This document shows positions 14,978-24,573 of a stretch of 64,000 nucleotides of DNA, piece after piece. How positions within the stretch are numbered: position 1 is the first letter of the stretch; each line of letters opens with the position of its first letter. The notes below the pieces were generated by a model. It searched no databases. It saw only the letters and a list, made by a program, of their open reading frames with translations, and was not told where the DNA came from. This DNA is from UMGS1279 sp045536815 (GTDB lineage Bacteria; Bacillota; Clostridia; Oscillospirales; Acutalibacteraceae). The position numbers were made by a program, and so were the translations under genes. The stretch lies in contig JAZSOH010000021.1 of the NCBI GenBank assembly GCA_045536815.1, positions 84,547 through 148,546 of the forward strand, written 5' to 3'.

Positions 14978-16957
14978 ATGAAAGTTGCGCTTGCAGGCAA
15001 CCCAAACTCGGGTAAAACCACAATGTACAACGCTCTTACCGGCCGAAACGAGAAGGTCGGCAACTGGGCGGGTGTTACTGTGGCAAAAAAAGAGCACCAG
15101 ATTAAAAAGGTATATTCAGGCGAAAACAAACTTTTAGCCGTTGACCTTCCCGGTGCTTATTCAATGTCCCCCTTTACAAGCGAGGAAAGTATCACAAGTA
15201 CATATGTTAATGATGAAAATCCCGACGTTATTATAAACATAGTTGACGGAACAAATCTTAGCCGAAGTCTTTTCTTTACTACACAACTTTTAGAGCTTGG
15301 TGTTCCCACCGTTATTGCATTAAACAAAAGCGACATTAACGAAAAAAAGGAAACAAAAATTAACTGCGACCTTTTAAGTAAGCTTCTTGGTTGCCCTGTA
15401 ATAGAAACAGTTTCAACCTCAAACGAAGGGCTTAAAGCGGTTGTTGACGCCGCCGTAGAGCGTGTAGGCAAAGGTCAAATAGCGCCTTATGTTCAAAAAG
15501 ACGTTGACCTTACCGATAAAGCCGCAGTTCTTTTGGCCGACAAAAAACGCTTCGACTTTGTAAATAAGGTTGTAGCCGAGGTTGAAAGCCGAAAGGTATT
15601 TACGAAGGACAAAAACTTTGGTGATAAAATTGATGCGGTTCTTACTAACAAATGGCTTGGCATTCCGATTTTTGCGGTTGTTATGTTCCTTGTTTTCCAA
15701 ATTTCACAGGTTTGGGTTGGAACACCTATTGCCGACTGGCTTGTTTTATGGCTTGAAGCCTTTCAAGGCTGGGTAGGCGACCTTCTCTCAAACGCAAGTC
15801 CGCTTCTTTCTGCCATTTTGGTTGACGGTGTTATTGGCGGTGTTATTGCAGTTGTTGGCTTTTTGCCGCTTGTTATGGTTATGTATTTTCTTATCGCCCT
15901 TTTGGAAGACTGCGGTTATATGTCCCGTGTTGCAGTGGTTTTAGACCCAATTTTCAAAAAGGTTGGTCTTTCGGGCAAATCGGTTATTCCCTTTGTTATA
16001 ACCGTTGGTTGCGCCGTTCCCGGAATTATGGCAAGCCGCACAATTAAAAACGAGCGAGAAAGAAGAGCAACCGCTATGCTTGCTCCCTTTATGCCTTGTG
16101 GCGCTAAAATCCCCGTGATTTCGCTTTTTGCCGGCGCATTCTTTAACAAAGCGGGTTGGGTTAGTACCCTTATGTACCTTTCAGGTATACTTCTTATCTT
16201 CGTAGGCGCTTTGATTATAAACAAAATAACAGGCAATAGTAAAAAGAAATCCTTCTTTATTATTGAGCTTCCCGAATATAAATTTCCTTCTCTTTGGGGC
16301 GCCTTTAAGGCTATGTGCAACCGTGGTTGGTCTTACATTGTTAAGGCCGCTACCATTATTCTTCTTTGCAATATGGCGGTTCAGATTATGCAAACATTCA
16401 CCTGGAGCTTTACTGTTGCCGAAACGGCAGACGCCTCTATACTAGCTACTATTGCAAATGTTTTTGCATACTTTATTTTTCCTATAGTGGGCGTTTTCTC
16501 CTGGCAACTTGCCGCCGCGTCGGTCACAGGCTTTATTGCAAAAGAAAATGTAGTTGGCACCCTTGCTGTTTGCTATGCCGCCACGAAGCTTACTTCTGCT
16601 AACATGGTCGGTCTTGCCCCTACGGGTGAAAGTGTAGCAATAACCTCTATTGCCGCACTTGCTTACTTAATGTTCAACCTTTACACTCCTCCTTGCTTTG
16701 CCGCTATCGGCGCTATGAATGCCGAGATGAAGAGCACAAAATGGGTATGGGGAGGTATTGGCTTCCAGCTTGGCGTTGGTTATACTGTAGCCTACCTTGT
16801 ATACACTATAGGCACACTTATTTCAGCTCCCGCTTCGCTTAACCTTGTAGGAGCCCTAGGCGGCGCCGCTGTTGTTGTCATATTCATAGTAACAGTAGCG
16901 TTGCTAATTGCTAATACAAACAAAAAACTTAAATTAGAATATTCTTTAAATAAATAG
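14978..16957 (+). CDS. feoB: ferrous iron transporter FeoB
   Basis: A 659-residue membrane GTPase that imports Fe(II). The N-terminal G domain has G1 GNPNSGKTT (residues 7-15), G2 GVTV, G3 DLPG and G4 NKSD. It is followed by the helical GDI domain and a membrane domain of about 8-10 helices with the two gate repeats (ILVDGVIGGVIAVVGFLPLV and later VGFLP-related segments, GCAVPGIMA, FMPCGAKIPV, and NLYTPPCFAAIGA). Length is at the lower end for FeoB. RBS AAGGAG precedes the ATG. The next small gene begins two bases after the stop. Confidence 0.97.
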   Translation: MKVALAGNPNSGKTTMYNALTGRNEKVGNWAGVTVAKKEHQIKKVYSGENKLLAVDLPGAYSMSPFTSEESITSTYVNDENPDVIINIVDGTNLSRSLFFTTQLLELGVPTVIALNKSDINEKKETKINCDLLSKLLGCPVIETVSTSNEGLKAVVDAAVERVGKGQIAPYVQKDVDLTDKAAVLLADKKRFDFVNKVVAEVESRKVFTKDKNFGDKIDAVLTNKWLGIPIFAVVMFLVFQISQVWVGTPIADWLVLWLEAFQGWVGDLLSNASPLLSAILVDGVIGGVIAVVGFLPLVMVMYFLIALLEDCGYMSRVAVVLDPIFKKVGLSGKSVIPFVITVGCAVPGIMASRTIKNERERRATAMLAPFMPCGAKIPVISLFAGAFFNKAGWVSTLMYLSGILLIFVGALIINKITGNSKKKSFFIIELPEYKFPSLWGAFKAMCNRGWSYIVKAATIILLCNMAVQIMQTFTWSFTVAETADASILATIANVFAYFIFPIVGVFSWQLAAASVTGFIAKENVVGTLAVCYAATKLTSANMVGLAPTGESVAITSIAALAYLMFNLYTPPCFAAIGAMNAEMKSTKWVWGGIGFQLGVGYTVAYLVYTIGTLISAPASLNLVGALGGAAVVVIFIVTVALLIANTNKKLKLEYSLNK

Positions 16958-16959
16958 TT

Positions 16960-17112
16960 ATGGAAAATTATATTATTATTTTACTTTTACTAATTATTGT
17001 AGGGCTTATTGTTTTTTATCTTGTGCGCGCCAAAAAAAGAGGTGAGCACTGTATTGGCTGCCCCTACTCAAAACAGTGCGGCGGAAAGTGTAACGGTCAA
17101 AAAAAGCAATAG
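16960..17112 (+). CDS. FeoB-associated Cys-rich membrane protein
   Basis: A 50-residue protein: one N-terminal transmembrane helix (about residues 4-22), a basic stretch KKRGEH and a four-Cys motif C-x2-C-x5-C-x3-C (CIGCPYSKQCGGKC). This architecture is the small FeoB-associated Cys-rich family found directly after feoB in Bacillota. It may help FeoB assembly or metal handoff; the mechanism is not known. Its ATG lies two bases after the feoB stop without a good RBS of its own, suggesting translational coupling. Confidence 0.9.
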   Translation: MENYIIILLLLIIVGLIVFYLVRAKKRGEHCIGCPYSKQCGGKCNGQKKQ

Positions 17113-17150
17113 AAAAGATTGTTTTAAAATAAAAAGACATTAAATTATAA

Positions 17151-17187
17151 TACGGGAGCCGAAAATTTTCGGCTCCCGTTAATTTTT
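17151..17187. terminator. terminator of the feo unit, shared with the convergent gene
   Basis: ACGGGAGCCGAAAA and TTTTCGGCTCCCGT form a perfect palindrome (17152-17179) followed by TAATTTTTTT. Confidence 0.85.
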
Positions 17188-17214
17188 TTATCAAAAGCAT
17201 TTTACCTGCAGAAT

Positions 17215-18555
17215 TTATTTTGTTTTTAGTTCCTTTAACATTCCACACATATTTTCAACTATAATATCGTCTGCGCCGGGTGCAATAGAAGAGCCTCTGG
17301 CTTCATAGCCTCCCTCTGAAAACGCCTTGGTTGTTGGGAAATATACGCCGCTATCGGTAAGACAGCAAAGGAAGGTGTGCTCAAAAGGAGATTCTTTAAA
17401 CACCCTTTTGCCAATTTCGGTAAAGGGTTCGCCCGCGAAACCTGCAATAGCAAAATCGCCAATGTTCATTGAAGAAAACCTATATGTAAAACTGTCAGGT
17501 CCGTTTGCAAGGTTTACTATGCGTTTAGACTCGGCCAAAACGGTTGTGAGTTCCATACCCTTGTAGGGAAGCTCTTCTGTTCTGCCCGCTTTATAAAGCT
17601 CTTGAATTTTGGTTGCTTCTTCGAGTCTATCATTCTCTTTATGCGAAGGAATTGTAACCATTTTAGAGATGTAACCAATTTTTCCGGTAGGAATTTCCTC
17701 AGCCAAATCGTAAACCGAAATAACCGCACCCGCAACCTGATGGCCGCGAAGCTCGGAATGAGCTTTACTACGAGGTACGTTGTCGAAATCAATAAAATAT
17801 GTGGCCTCTTCGCCCTTTGAGGGGTGTGGGTTGATATGGTTTGTATCGCCCTGCGGACCCTGTAAAAATACGCAATTAACATTGGCAAAAGCCTTTTCGA
17901 CCGTATCACAAACAGTGCCCGGCCAGTCGGCAGAAATATAGTCACCGCCAACCGAATCGGGATGGGTTGCGAAGTTTACAAGGCAAATATCCTTAGCGCC
18001 CTCTCTTTTAATCTTTAAAACCCTAACGGTAGAATCCGCTTCTGCTAAAACGTGGTCAATATCAGGATTTTTAGGTCCGGGGTTTGTTTGAACACTGCCG
18101 TCTTTCATTCTATAACGGCGAACAAACGAAACGCCCTCTGCCTTATTATATGCAACAAAAAATCTAGAGTCCTTAAGGTCCTCGAAGGCATAAAGTGCTG
18201 CATCGCGAATAGTATAGGTTAAAAAGTTTTGATATTCCGTTCCAATTTCCTTGCCCGAAGCAAAATCCTTACCAATAACGGGACCGGTATGGGTATGGGA
18301 AAGGTTTATAACTACTGCGTCCGGCTCTAATCCGCATTCCTCTGCAACCATTTCACGAAGCTCTGCATAATAGGATATGGGTAAAATGCACAAATCCAAA
18401 GTTATTATAACAGACTTTGTCTCGCCGTCGTCAAACGCAACTGCACGAACATAAAGGTCATCTAAAATTCCTTTCGCAAGACGCTCGTGATAATAGCCTA
18501 CAATAGGATAACCAAGCGGTGGGTTAATACAATGTTTAGCAAAGCCTGTTTTCAT
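17215..18555 (-). CDS. neutral/alkaline ceramidase-like hydrolase
   Basis: A 446-residue protein resembling the N-terminal catalytic domain of neutral/alkaline ceramidases. Likely zinc-site segments: NLSHTHTGP (about residues 86-94), NFATHPDSVGG (about 195-205) and LQGPQGDTNHINPH (about 233-246). No signal peptide is seen, so unlike secreted ceramidases it is probably cytosolic and may cleave another amide. Many Bacteroidota and Clostridia carry such genes without known substrate. RBS AAAGGAG is present. It lies downstream of the aconitase X operon but a terminator separates them; a functional link is possible but unproven. Confidence 0.7.
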   Translation of the reverse strand: MKTGFAKHCINPPLGYPIVGYYHERLAKGILDDLYVRAVAFDDGETKSVIITLDLCILPISYYAELREMVAEECGLEPDAVVINLSHTHTGPVIGKDFASGKEIGTEYQNFLTYTIRDAALYAFEDLKDSRFFVAYNKAEGVSFVRRYRMKDGSVQTNPGPKNPDIDHVLAEADSTVRVLKIKREGAKDICLVNFATHPDSVGGDYISADWPGTVCDTVEKAFANVNCVFLQGPQGDTNHINPHPSKGEEATYFIDFDNVPRSKAHSELRGHQVAGAVISVYDLAEEIPTGKIGYISKMVTIPSHKENDRLEEATKIQELYKAGRTEELPYKGMELTTVLAESKRIVNLANGPDSFTYRFSSMNIGDFAIAGFAGEPFTEIGKRVFKESPFEHTFLCCLTDSGVYFPTTKAFSEGGYEARGSSIAPGADDIIVENMCGMLKELKTK

Positions 18556-18637
18556 AAAAATTCTCCTTTAAATATTAGAAAATAATATTTACTTTAATTT
18601 GCAAGTTTATTATAGCACCTTTTGATTTTTTGTCAAT

Positions 18638-18667
18638 AAAAAAACCGCCTTTTTAGGCGGTTTTTAA
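18638..18667 (-). terminator. terminator of the OYE-aconitase X operon
   Basis: AAAACCGCC-TTTTTA-GGCGGTTTT: a 9-bp stem with A/T runs on both sides, directly after the small aconitase X subunit gene. Confidence 0.85.
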
Positions 18668-18670
18668 AAA

Positions 18671-19114
18671 TTATTCTACTATAACTGTTCCGTCTTTCTT
18701 AACGGTAATTTCCATTCCGCTTTTAACGTAGTCTAAAAACTCTTCGCCAAGGCCGTCGATAACCGGCATTGAGCAGTTTTCTACCCAAACATCCGCCAAA
18801 ACGGCACCTGCCGCAGCGAGTGAATCAATATGGTTTGCAAAAAGCATACAAGCGGGATTTTTCTCCATCGCGCAAGCGCAGTAAAGAACAAGGCCGCCCG
18901 TTGTGGAGCCTATGGTTTGGGGAAGGCAAAGAGCCTTGCCAATAAGTGGCATACCATGAATTTCTTCATTATTTTGGTCGCCGCACTTTACCTCTTTATC
19001 GCCAAACTGAAGTGCCATTTGAAAGGAGGCAAGGGTGTTAAAGCCCTGTTTTGTTACAACCGCCTTTGCCGTTACTTCACCGGGGGTAATAACTCTTCCT
19101 TCAAACTCTCTCAT
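18671..19114 (-). CDS. aconitase X small (swivel) subunit, DUF126
   Basis: A 147-residue swivelling domain of aconitase X. Recognisable features are the start REFEGRVITPGEVTAKAVV, the GKALCLPQTIGSTTGGLVLYC segment with the conserved Ser-Thr-Thr loop (about residues 60-72), and a C-terminal ITVKKDGTVIVE strand. It assembles with the large subunit encoded just upstream. The start codon overlaps the stop of the large subunit (TAATG), a typical coupled pair. Reactions known for aconitase X enzymes include dehydration of cis-3-hydroxy-L-proline (bacteria) and of mevalonate 5-phosphate (archaea). Confidence 0.88.
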   Translation of the reverse strand: MREFEGRVITPGEVTAKAVVTKQGFNTLASFQMALQFGDKEVKCGDQNNEEIHGMPLIGKALCLPQTIGSTTGGLVLYCACAMEKNPACMLFANHIDSLAAAGAVLADVWVENCSMPVIDGLGEEFLDYVKSGMEITVKKDGTVIVE

Positions 19115-20391
19115 TATTTTTTACCTCCCTTTGTAATGATGTCTAAAATCTCTTCGTCTCTATAGTATTTAGCGCTTGTATATGTGCGAAGCTTGTTTGA
19201 AGAGGTTATAACGGGCATTTTTTTGCAAAGCGGATTATTCATATACATTAAAGGACAAATGTAAGAGGTTATAACTCCGGTTGCCTTAAGTCTTGCGGCA
19301 TACTCGGTTTTCTCAAACTCTTCAAGAACCTTTGGCGCTGCAGTTAAAACTGTTGGAAGTGTGATTTTCGCAAGTTTATTTTCGTTCAGCTTTGCCTCAA
19401 TATCAAGGGTCCATTTTTTAAGCTGCTCTAATGATAGGTGAGGGCAACCAACAAAGCAAAGCTTTGGTTTTGCATCGGGATTTTTCCAAACTACAGGGTA
19501 GTTTTTCTGAACTCTTTCAAGCTCGGCATCGTCGATGATATATTCCTTTGCACCCTTCAAAATAAGCTCTTCGCCCATTTCCTTTGCTTCGGGGGTAAGA
19601 TTTTCTATATGATAAAGACCAACTGCGCCGTTAGAGGCTGTTGCGGCACCAAAATCTTTAAGATATGCCTTTGCCGAATCGGTAAGCTCGGTGCCTATCC
19701 ATTTATCAAGACCCTTAACAAAGGGAACATCCTCCATAACCTTCATACCGATAGCCGAACCGAGAAGCTGTGCCTCAGGTTTTTTGGTTGTTTCTACCTT
19801 TATAACCCAGCTTGCCTTTCTTCCCTCGTCGGTAAGAAGACCAAAATACGGAACGTAGCCTACTATAGAGCCCATAATATCAATTATTCCTGAATTACGA
19901 TTACATCTTGCGCCCAAAACCGAGTTTGCATAAACAACGGCGCTTGACTCTGCCCACGAAAGCACATCACCCATTTTGGGAGTATTGCCCACCTCGTCCA
20001 TATAACAGGTACAGGTAAAGGCATTTTCGTCCATAAGGCCCAATTCTTTTAACTGTTTTTCATAGAAATCCTGCTTTGTGTACATAAAGTTTTTAAACAC
20101 AAAGTTTTGTAGGAAGTTTGCAGGAACGTTTTTATCCAAAGGTCTTGGGTCAACCGAAAATTTTTGCTCAGAGAAGACCCCTGAATCCAAAAGCTTTTGC
20201 ATAAGGTCGTAAACAGGGGACATAACCTTAAGACCAAAAGAGGTTACAAGATGATTATATTTTGAGGTTATTGGAACAAGCTTTTTAGCCTCAAAAGCAT
20301 CGCCGTACATTACAAGGGTTTTCATAACCTTTGCAAGTGTTTCGCCCTGTTCTCCATCATAAATTGCCTGTTGTTTTTTTGTAAGTTTCAT
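19114..20391 (-). CDS. aconitase X catalytic subunit, DUF521
   Basis: A 425-residue Fe-S dehydratase subunit. It begins with LTKKQQAIYDGEQGE, as is usual for the family, and carries the Cys-containing ARCNRNSGIIDIMGSIVGYVP region (about residues 150-170), TCTCYMDEVGNTP, and a late CFVGCPHLSLEQL with another conserved Cys. Together with the small subunit it forms a split aconitase X. The precise substrate is not shown by sequence; cis-3-hydroxyproline or a similar hydroxy acid is the best guess. Upstream in the same direction, 36 bases away, is an old-yellow-enzyme family reductase. RBS AAGGAG precedes the ATG. Confidence 0.88.
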   Translation of the reverse strand: MKLTKKQQAIYDGEQGETLAKVMKTLVMYGDAFEAKKLVPITSKYNHLVTSFGLKVMSPVYDLMQKLLDSGVFSEQKFSVDPRPLDKNVPANFLQNFVFKNFMYTKQDFYEKQLKELGLMDENAFTCTCYMDEVGNTPKMGDVLSWAESSAVVYANSVLGARCNRNSGIIDIMGSIVGYVPYFGLLTDEGRKASWVIKVETTKKPEAQLLGSAIGMKVMEDVPFVKGLDKWIGTELTDSAKAYLKDFGAATASNGAVGLYHIENLTPEAKEMGEELILKGAKEYIIDDAELERVQKNYPVVWKNPDAKPKLCFVGCPHLSLEQLKKWTLDIEAKLNENKLAKITLPTVLTAAPKVLEEFEKTEYAARLKATGVITSYICPLMYMNNPLCKKMPVITSSNKLRTYTSAKYYRDEEILDIITKGGKK

Positions 20392-20427
20392 AATAAAACT
20401 CCTTATCTATTCACTTTTCACTGAAAA

Positions 20428-22497
20428 TTAAATTTTCATACAAGTATCCCAAGCGCCCCAAATAACCGTACGAAGATTTCCAACCTCGTTTGCATCACCG
20501 ATAACGTGAACATTTTTTGCCTTTTTAAACAGCGGTGCAGGGTCATAGCCTACCGAAAGAATAACGCTGTCTGCCAAAACAGAAGAGGTGTTGCCTTCTT
20601 TATCCTTTACGGTAACAAAGCCGTCGCCAATTTCGGTAACGGAAGACTCAAGATATGTCGGAACATTGTTTGTCTTAAAGAAATCTCTTAAATAGCTTGT
20701 GTTTGCAAGGCAAATGCCCTTTGTTGTTATAAGGTCATCCTGCATTTCAACAATAGCAGGTTTTTTGCCCGCAAGGTAAAGCTCATAAGCAATTTCACAA
20801 CCGGTAAGACCGCCGCCGATAACGACTACGTTTTCGCCCACCTCTTTTTTGCCAAGCAAGAAGTCGGTAGCTTCGATAGCCTTTTCAGCGCCCTTAATGG
20901 GAACATTTTTAGCCACCGCACCTGTTGCAACAATAATCTCGTCTGCATCAAGCTCGTCTAAAGACTTAACCTCGGTACTGAGTTTCAGCTTTATAGGTTG
21001 TTTCATTGTTTCGCGAATATACCAAGCAATTAGCGCGCGGTCTTTTTCCTTAAAAGAGGGAGCCGCCGCGGCAATAAACACACCGCCAAGCCTGTCAGTT
21101 TTTTCATAAAGGGTAACCTCGTGGCCCCTTTTAGCGAGTAAAATTGCGGCTTCCATACCGCCTATTCCACCGCCGACAACAGCAACCTTTTTAACCTTTT
21201 TGGCCGGCTTAATCTGATATTTTTTAGACTGCATTGTTTTTGGATTAAGGGCGCAACGGGAAAGTCCCATTGTGTCGGTAAGGTCTTGAGTATTAGCGTG
21301 GCCTTTAGAAGAAGAGAAGTTAAAGCAACCCGCGTGGCAACAAATACAAGGTTTAATATCCTCTACTCTGTCCTCAATAAGCTTTGTAACCCACTCGGGG
21401 TCAACCAAAAACTGTCTTGCAACGCCAACGGCATCAATTTTACCTTCCTCAACCGCTTTAGCGCCAACCGAAGCGTCCATTCTTCCTGCGCAAACAACAG
21501 GTATGTCAACAAACTTCTTTATATGGGCTACATCTTCAAGGTTACAGTTTTCGGGCATATACATAGGCGGATGTGCCCAATACCAAGAATCATATGTACC
21601 ATTGTCGGCGTTTAGCATATCGTAACCCGCATCCTGCAGGTACTTAGCCGCTCTTTCAGATTCCTCCATATTTCTGCCAACCTCGGTGTAGTCCTCACCC
21701 GGCATAGCGCCATAGCAAAAGCCCTTCATTTTCGACTCAACCGAGTAACGAAGAGAAACAGGGAAGTCCTCACCACAGTTTTCTTTAATAGCCTTTACAA
21801 CCTCGGCGGCAAAGCGGTAGCGGTTTTCAAAGCTTCCGCCATACTCGTCGGTACGCTTGTTAAAAAATTCAATAGCAAACTGGTCTAAAAGGTAGCCTTC
21901 GTGAACGGCATGAACCTCTACACCGTCAACCCCCGCATCCTTACAAAGCTTTGCGGTTTTAGCAAAGGCCTCTATAATCTCGTGAATTTGCTCTACCGTC
22001 ATTTCGGGGCAAATAATATCGTGCGCCCAACGCGAAGGCTGTTCGCTAGGGGAGGCAAGCTCGTGAGAGGTGTCAATAATAGGCTTAATTATAGCGCGAG
22101 TGATTTTGTTTTTGTGAAGCGGAGCAACAAGCTCGGTTATCGCCCAAGAACGACCCATGCCAGCAGTAAGCTGAACAAAAAGTTTTGCTCCTGTTTTATG
22201 TATTTCGTCCATAAACTCTTTTAGCTCTTCAAACATTTTCGGGTTTTGCCAAAGCCATTTTCCCCAAAAAGTATCACGGAGAGGGGCAATACCTGGGATA
22301 ATAAGTCCAACATTGTTGTTTGCCCTTTCAAGAAAAAGCTTTGCAGCTTCCTTGTCAAAATGGCAACCGCCAAGCTCAAACCAACCGAAAAGAGATGTAC
22401 CACCCATAGGGCACATTACAATACGGTTTTTGATTTCAACATTTCCTATTTTCCAAGGGGTAAAAAGCGCTTCGTATTTTTTGTCAGTGCTATTCAT
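20428..22497 (-). CDS. old-yellow-enzyme/2,4-dienoyl-CoA reductase family FMN-FeS-FAD oxidoreductase
   Basis: A 689-residue multi-cofactor reductase. The N-terminal TIM barrel (residues 1-360) is of the OYE type with PMGGTS and the HAVHEGYLLDQF active-site region (about 190). A 4Fe-4S motif CICCHAGC...C (about 345-380) links to a C-terminal FAD/NAD domain with two dinucleotide folds: VAVVGGGIGGMEAA (about 400) and VVVIGGGLTGCEIA (about 540). Such enzymes reduce activated double bonds with NAD(P)H (2,4-dienoyl-CoA reductase, BaiCD/BaiH-like). First gene of an operon with the aconitase X pair, suggesting it handles the unsaturated product of that dehydratase. ATG 22497 follows AAGGATGGG; the longer open frame is not likely coding. 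Confidence 0.88.
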   Translation of the reverse strand: MNSTDKKYEALFTPWKIGNVEIKNRIVMCPMGGTSLFGWFELGGCHFDKEAAKLFLERANNNVGLIIPGIAPLRDTFWGKWLWQNPKMFEELKEFMDEIHKTGAKLFVQLTAGMGRSWAITELVAPLHKNKITRAIIKPIIDTSHELASPSEQPSRWAHDIICPEMTVEQIHEIIEAFAKTAKLCKDAGVDGVEVHAVHEGYLLDQFAIEFFNKRTDEYGGSFENRYRFAAEVVKAIKENCGEDFPVSLRYSVESKMKGFCYGAMPGEDYTEVGRNMEESERAAKYLQDAGYDMLNADNGTYDSWYWAHPPMYMPENCNLEDVAHIKKFVDIPVVCAGRMDASVGAKAVEEGKIDAVGVARQFLVDPEWVTKLIEDRVEDIKPCICCHAGCFNFSSSKGHANTQDLTDTMGLSRCALNPKTMQSKKYQIKPAKKVKKVAVVGGGIGGMEAAILLAKRGHEVTLYEKTDRLGGVFIAAAAPSFKEKDRALIAWYIRETMKQPIKLKLSTEVKSLDELDADEIIVATGAVAKNVPIKGAEKAIEATDFLLGKKEVGENVVVIGGGLTGCEIAYELYLAGKKPAIVEMQDDLITTKGICLANTSYLRDFFKTNNVPTYLESSVTEIGDGFVTVKDKEGNTSSVLADSVILSVGYDPAPLFKKAKNVHVIGDANEVGNLRTVIWGAWDTCMKI

Positions 22498-22640
22498 TAA
22501 AATCCCATCCTTTTGTGAAAATAAATTTACTATTACATTATAACATATTTTCAGTGAGAAAGTAAATAAGGAAAAATCAAAAACAGTGCGACAGGACTTT
22601 ATATAAGAAAAGATAGCTGGCAGAGGCCTTATGAAAAGCA

Positions 22641-22686
22641 AAAAAGAACTTTGACAAATCCTGATAGGAAAAGCAAAGCTCTTTTT
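22641..22686 (-). terminator. terminator after the ZIP transporter gene
   Basis: Minus strand: AAAAAGAGCTTTG and CAAAGTTCTTTTT pair with one wobble position across a 20-base loop and end in a T run, eight bases beyond the ZIP gene stop. Confidence 0.6.
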
Positions 22687-22693
22687 TGTTTAA

Positions 22694-23497
22694 TTATCCT
22701 AACATAACGTCAAGAAGCATCATAACCGCAAAGCCGAGGACTATTCCCGTAGTCGCAAAATAAGGGTGCGCCTCTTGGTTTTTCTGACATTCGGGTATCA
22801 GCTCGTGTACCGCAACCAAAATCATTGCTCCTGCAGCAAACGCGAGTGCGTATGGAAGAATAGCTTCCACGTAAACGACTAATAATGCGCCTATTATGCC
22901 TGCAATAGGCTCAACCATGCCAGAAGCCTGACCGTAAAAAAAGCTCCTCTTTCTTGAGAATCCCTCTCTTCTAAGAGGAATGGAAACCGCTGCCCCCTCG
23001 GGAAAATTTTGCAATCCGATTCCGATGGCGATGGTAATAGCACCCATAAGTTTTTCAAAATCATAAGCACCATTTTGTAGAACGCCAAAGGCGACGCCAA
23101 CCGCCAACCCTTCTGGTATATTATGAAGCGTAATAGACAAAATTAGCATTATTATTCTGCCCAAACGCGTATTTTTGCTTTCTTGCGTATTTGTTAATTT
23201 TTGCCTTGTGAGCGATATGATTTTATCGCTTGCCCATATGAATAATGCACCGAACAGAAAGCCTCCTGTTGCTACGAAGTAGGCAGGCAGACTTGACGTT
23301 GCCTCCGCGCGCTCTATGGCGGGCTGCAGAAGCGACCAAAAGCTCGCCGCAATCATAACACCGGAGGCGAATCCAAGCATAAGGTTAAGTATCTTTAGAT
23401 TCGGGGCCTTAAAAAATACTACTGTTGCAGCACCGAGAGCGGTTACAAACCACGTGCCAAGTGTTGCAATCAGCGCCATAAATACAACCGAGTTCAT
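22694..23497 (-). CDS. ZIP-family divalent metal transporter
   Basis: A 267-residue membrane protein with about eight helices. The metal-site motifs of ZIP proteins are clear: SITLHNIPEGLAVGVAFG in helix IV (about residues 120-137) and GLQNFPEGAAVSIPLR in helix V (about 160-175), plus VAVHELIPE near 233. It most likely imports zinc, iron or manganese (ZupT-like). RBS AAAGGAGGTG precedes the ATG. Codon use and intergenic DNA on both sides differ somewhat from the surrounding core, so lateral acquisition is possible. Confidence 0.92.
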   Translation of the reverse strand: MNSVVFMALIATLGTWFVTALGAATVVFFKAPNLKILNLMLGFASGVMIAASFWSLLQPAIERAEATSSLPAYFVATGGFLFGALFIWASDKIISLTRQKLTNTQESKNTRLGRIIMLILSITLHNIPEGLAVGVAFGVLQNGAYDFEKLMGAITIAIGIGLQNFPEGAAVSIPLRREGFSRKRSFFYGQASGMVEPIAGIIGALLVVYVEAILPYALAFAAGAMILVAVHELIPECQKNQEAHPYFATTGIVLGFAVMMLLDVMLG

Positions 23498-23841
23498 TTT
23501 GCACCTCCTTTATTATTATATTTTTTGCTGATATAATTTGTGTATGATTTCTTATAAAAATGAGGTGAAAACCCGAAGGTGTAAATTGTATTCACTTATG
23601 AGTAAGCGCCCTAGGACGCGAATTGGAAACTATAAAAAAAGAACCTCAACTACGCGAATTGCGTGTCAAGGCTCTTGACAGGTATGAGAGTTTATAAGTG
23701 ATTCCCTCAAAATATAAGTAAAACTGAATTCAAACTAATATTTCACATTTCCTGCCTTACGTAAACAGAGTAGAAAATACAAAACACTACTGTAAAAGTT
23801 GCCCCGCATAATAGAGTTTATCAAAACTTTTTAATTGCTTC
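23498..23841. other. 344-bp intergenic region with short repeats, no gene seen
   Basis: No credible reading frame. It holds a 6-bp hairpin TGTCAA-GGCTC-TTGACA (about 23671-23687), the word ACGCGAATTG repeated twice within 50 bases, and an inverted pair TCACTTAT / ATAAGTGA about 100 bases apart. This could be a decayed mobile element or a structured leader; I cannot name it. Confidence 0.4.
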
Positions 23842-24573
23842 TTATTGTTTTTTCATTTGTTTTAGGAAACAAAACACACTGGTCGCAGTAATAAATACGC
23901 TGTAAAGAAAAATGGGCAAAATATGACGAAATGCAAGTTCATAATTTTTGCTGAACAAAGCTTTTTCCATTTCCACTGCGTGAACAAACGGCAAAGCTCC
24001 TGCTATTTTTTCAAAAAAGCCTCCCACAAGTTTTAAATCAAACCATACTCCTGAAAGCCATGCAGAGAGATTGGTAAGCAATGCGCCGCAAATACCTCCG
24101 ACTTGTTTTACGCCTAAAATACTACCGCATAAAAGACCTAATGCGATGTTAAATATCGCCATAGGTATTATACCGATTATAGCATAGATAATATTTGCGC
24201 TGACAGTCAACCCCAAAGGTATTGCAAAAAGATAACAGATAACCGTCTGCCCGATAGCAATAGGCAAAAATGGCAGCATATAGCCAAGTATAAAGTCAAA
24301 GCTTGTAAGCGGAGTTGTGTATAATCTCTGTAACAAAGCGCTTTCACGATCTTTTGCAATCAGCGTTGCGGAAAAAAGTGTCATAAAGGACAAACCGAAC
24401 ACGGTAATTCCAGGAGTAAGTGTATCGATTTCAAACAGGTTCACCGGTACATTTGCCTGTATAGTGCTCAGAAGAAGCAGTAAAACCAAAGGAAACCCTA
24501 AACCAAAACCAAGATTGATGGGGTCACGTAAAATCTCCTTCATATTTCTTTTGGCAAAAGTCATCATTTTCAT
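23842..24573 (-). CDS. ABC-2 type transporter permease
   Basis: A 243-residue membrane protein with six hydrophobic segments and the ABC-2 pattern (NMKEILRDPINLGFGLGFPLVLLLLL at the start, AKDRESALLQRLYTTPLTSFDFILGY after the second helix). It pairs with the ATPase encoded just upstream; its ATG overlaps the ATPase stop by four bases (ATGA) and has AAGGAGG seven bases ahead. Related systems export drugs, peptides or lipids; the substrate is unknown here. Confidence 0.9.
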   Translation of the reverse strand: MKMMTFAKRNMKEILRDPINLGFGLGFPLVLLLLLSTIQANVPVNLFEIDTLTPGITVFGLSFMTLFSATLIAKDRESALLQRLYTTPLTSFDFILGYMLPFLPIAIGQTVICYLFAIPLGLTVSANIIYAIIGIIPMAIFNIALGLLCGSILGVKQVGGICGALLTNLSAWLSGVWFDLKLVGGFFEKIAGALPFVHAVEMEKALFSKNYELAFRHILPIFLYSVFITATSVFCFLKQMKKQ

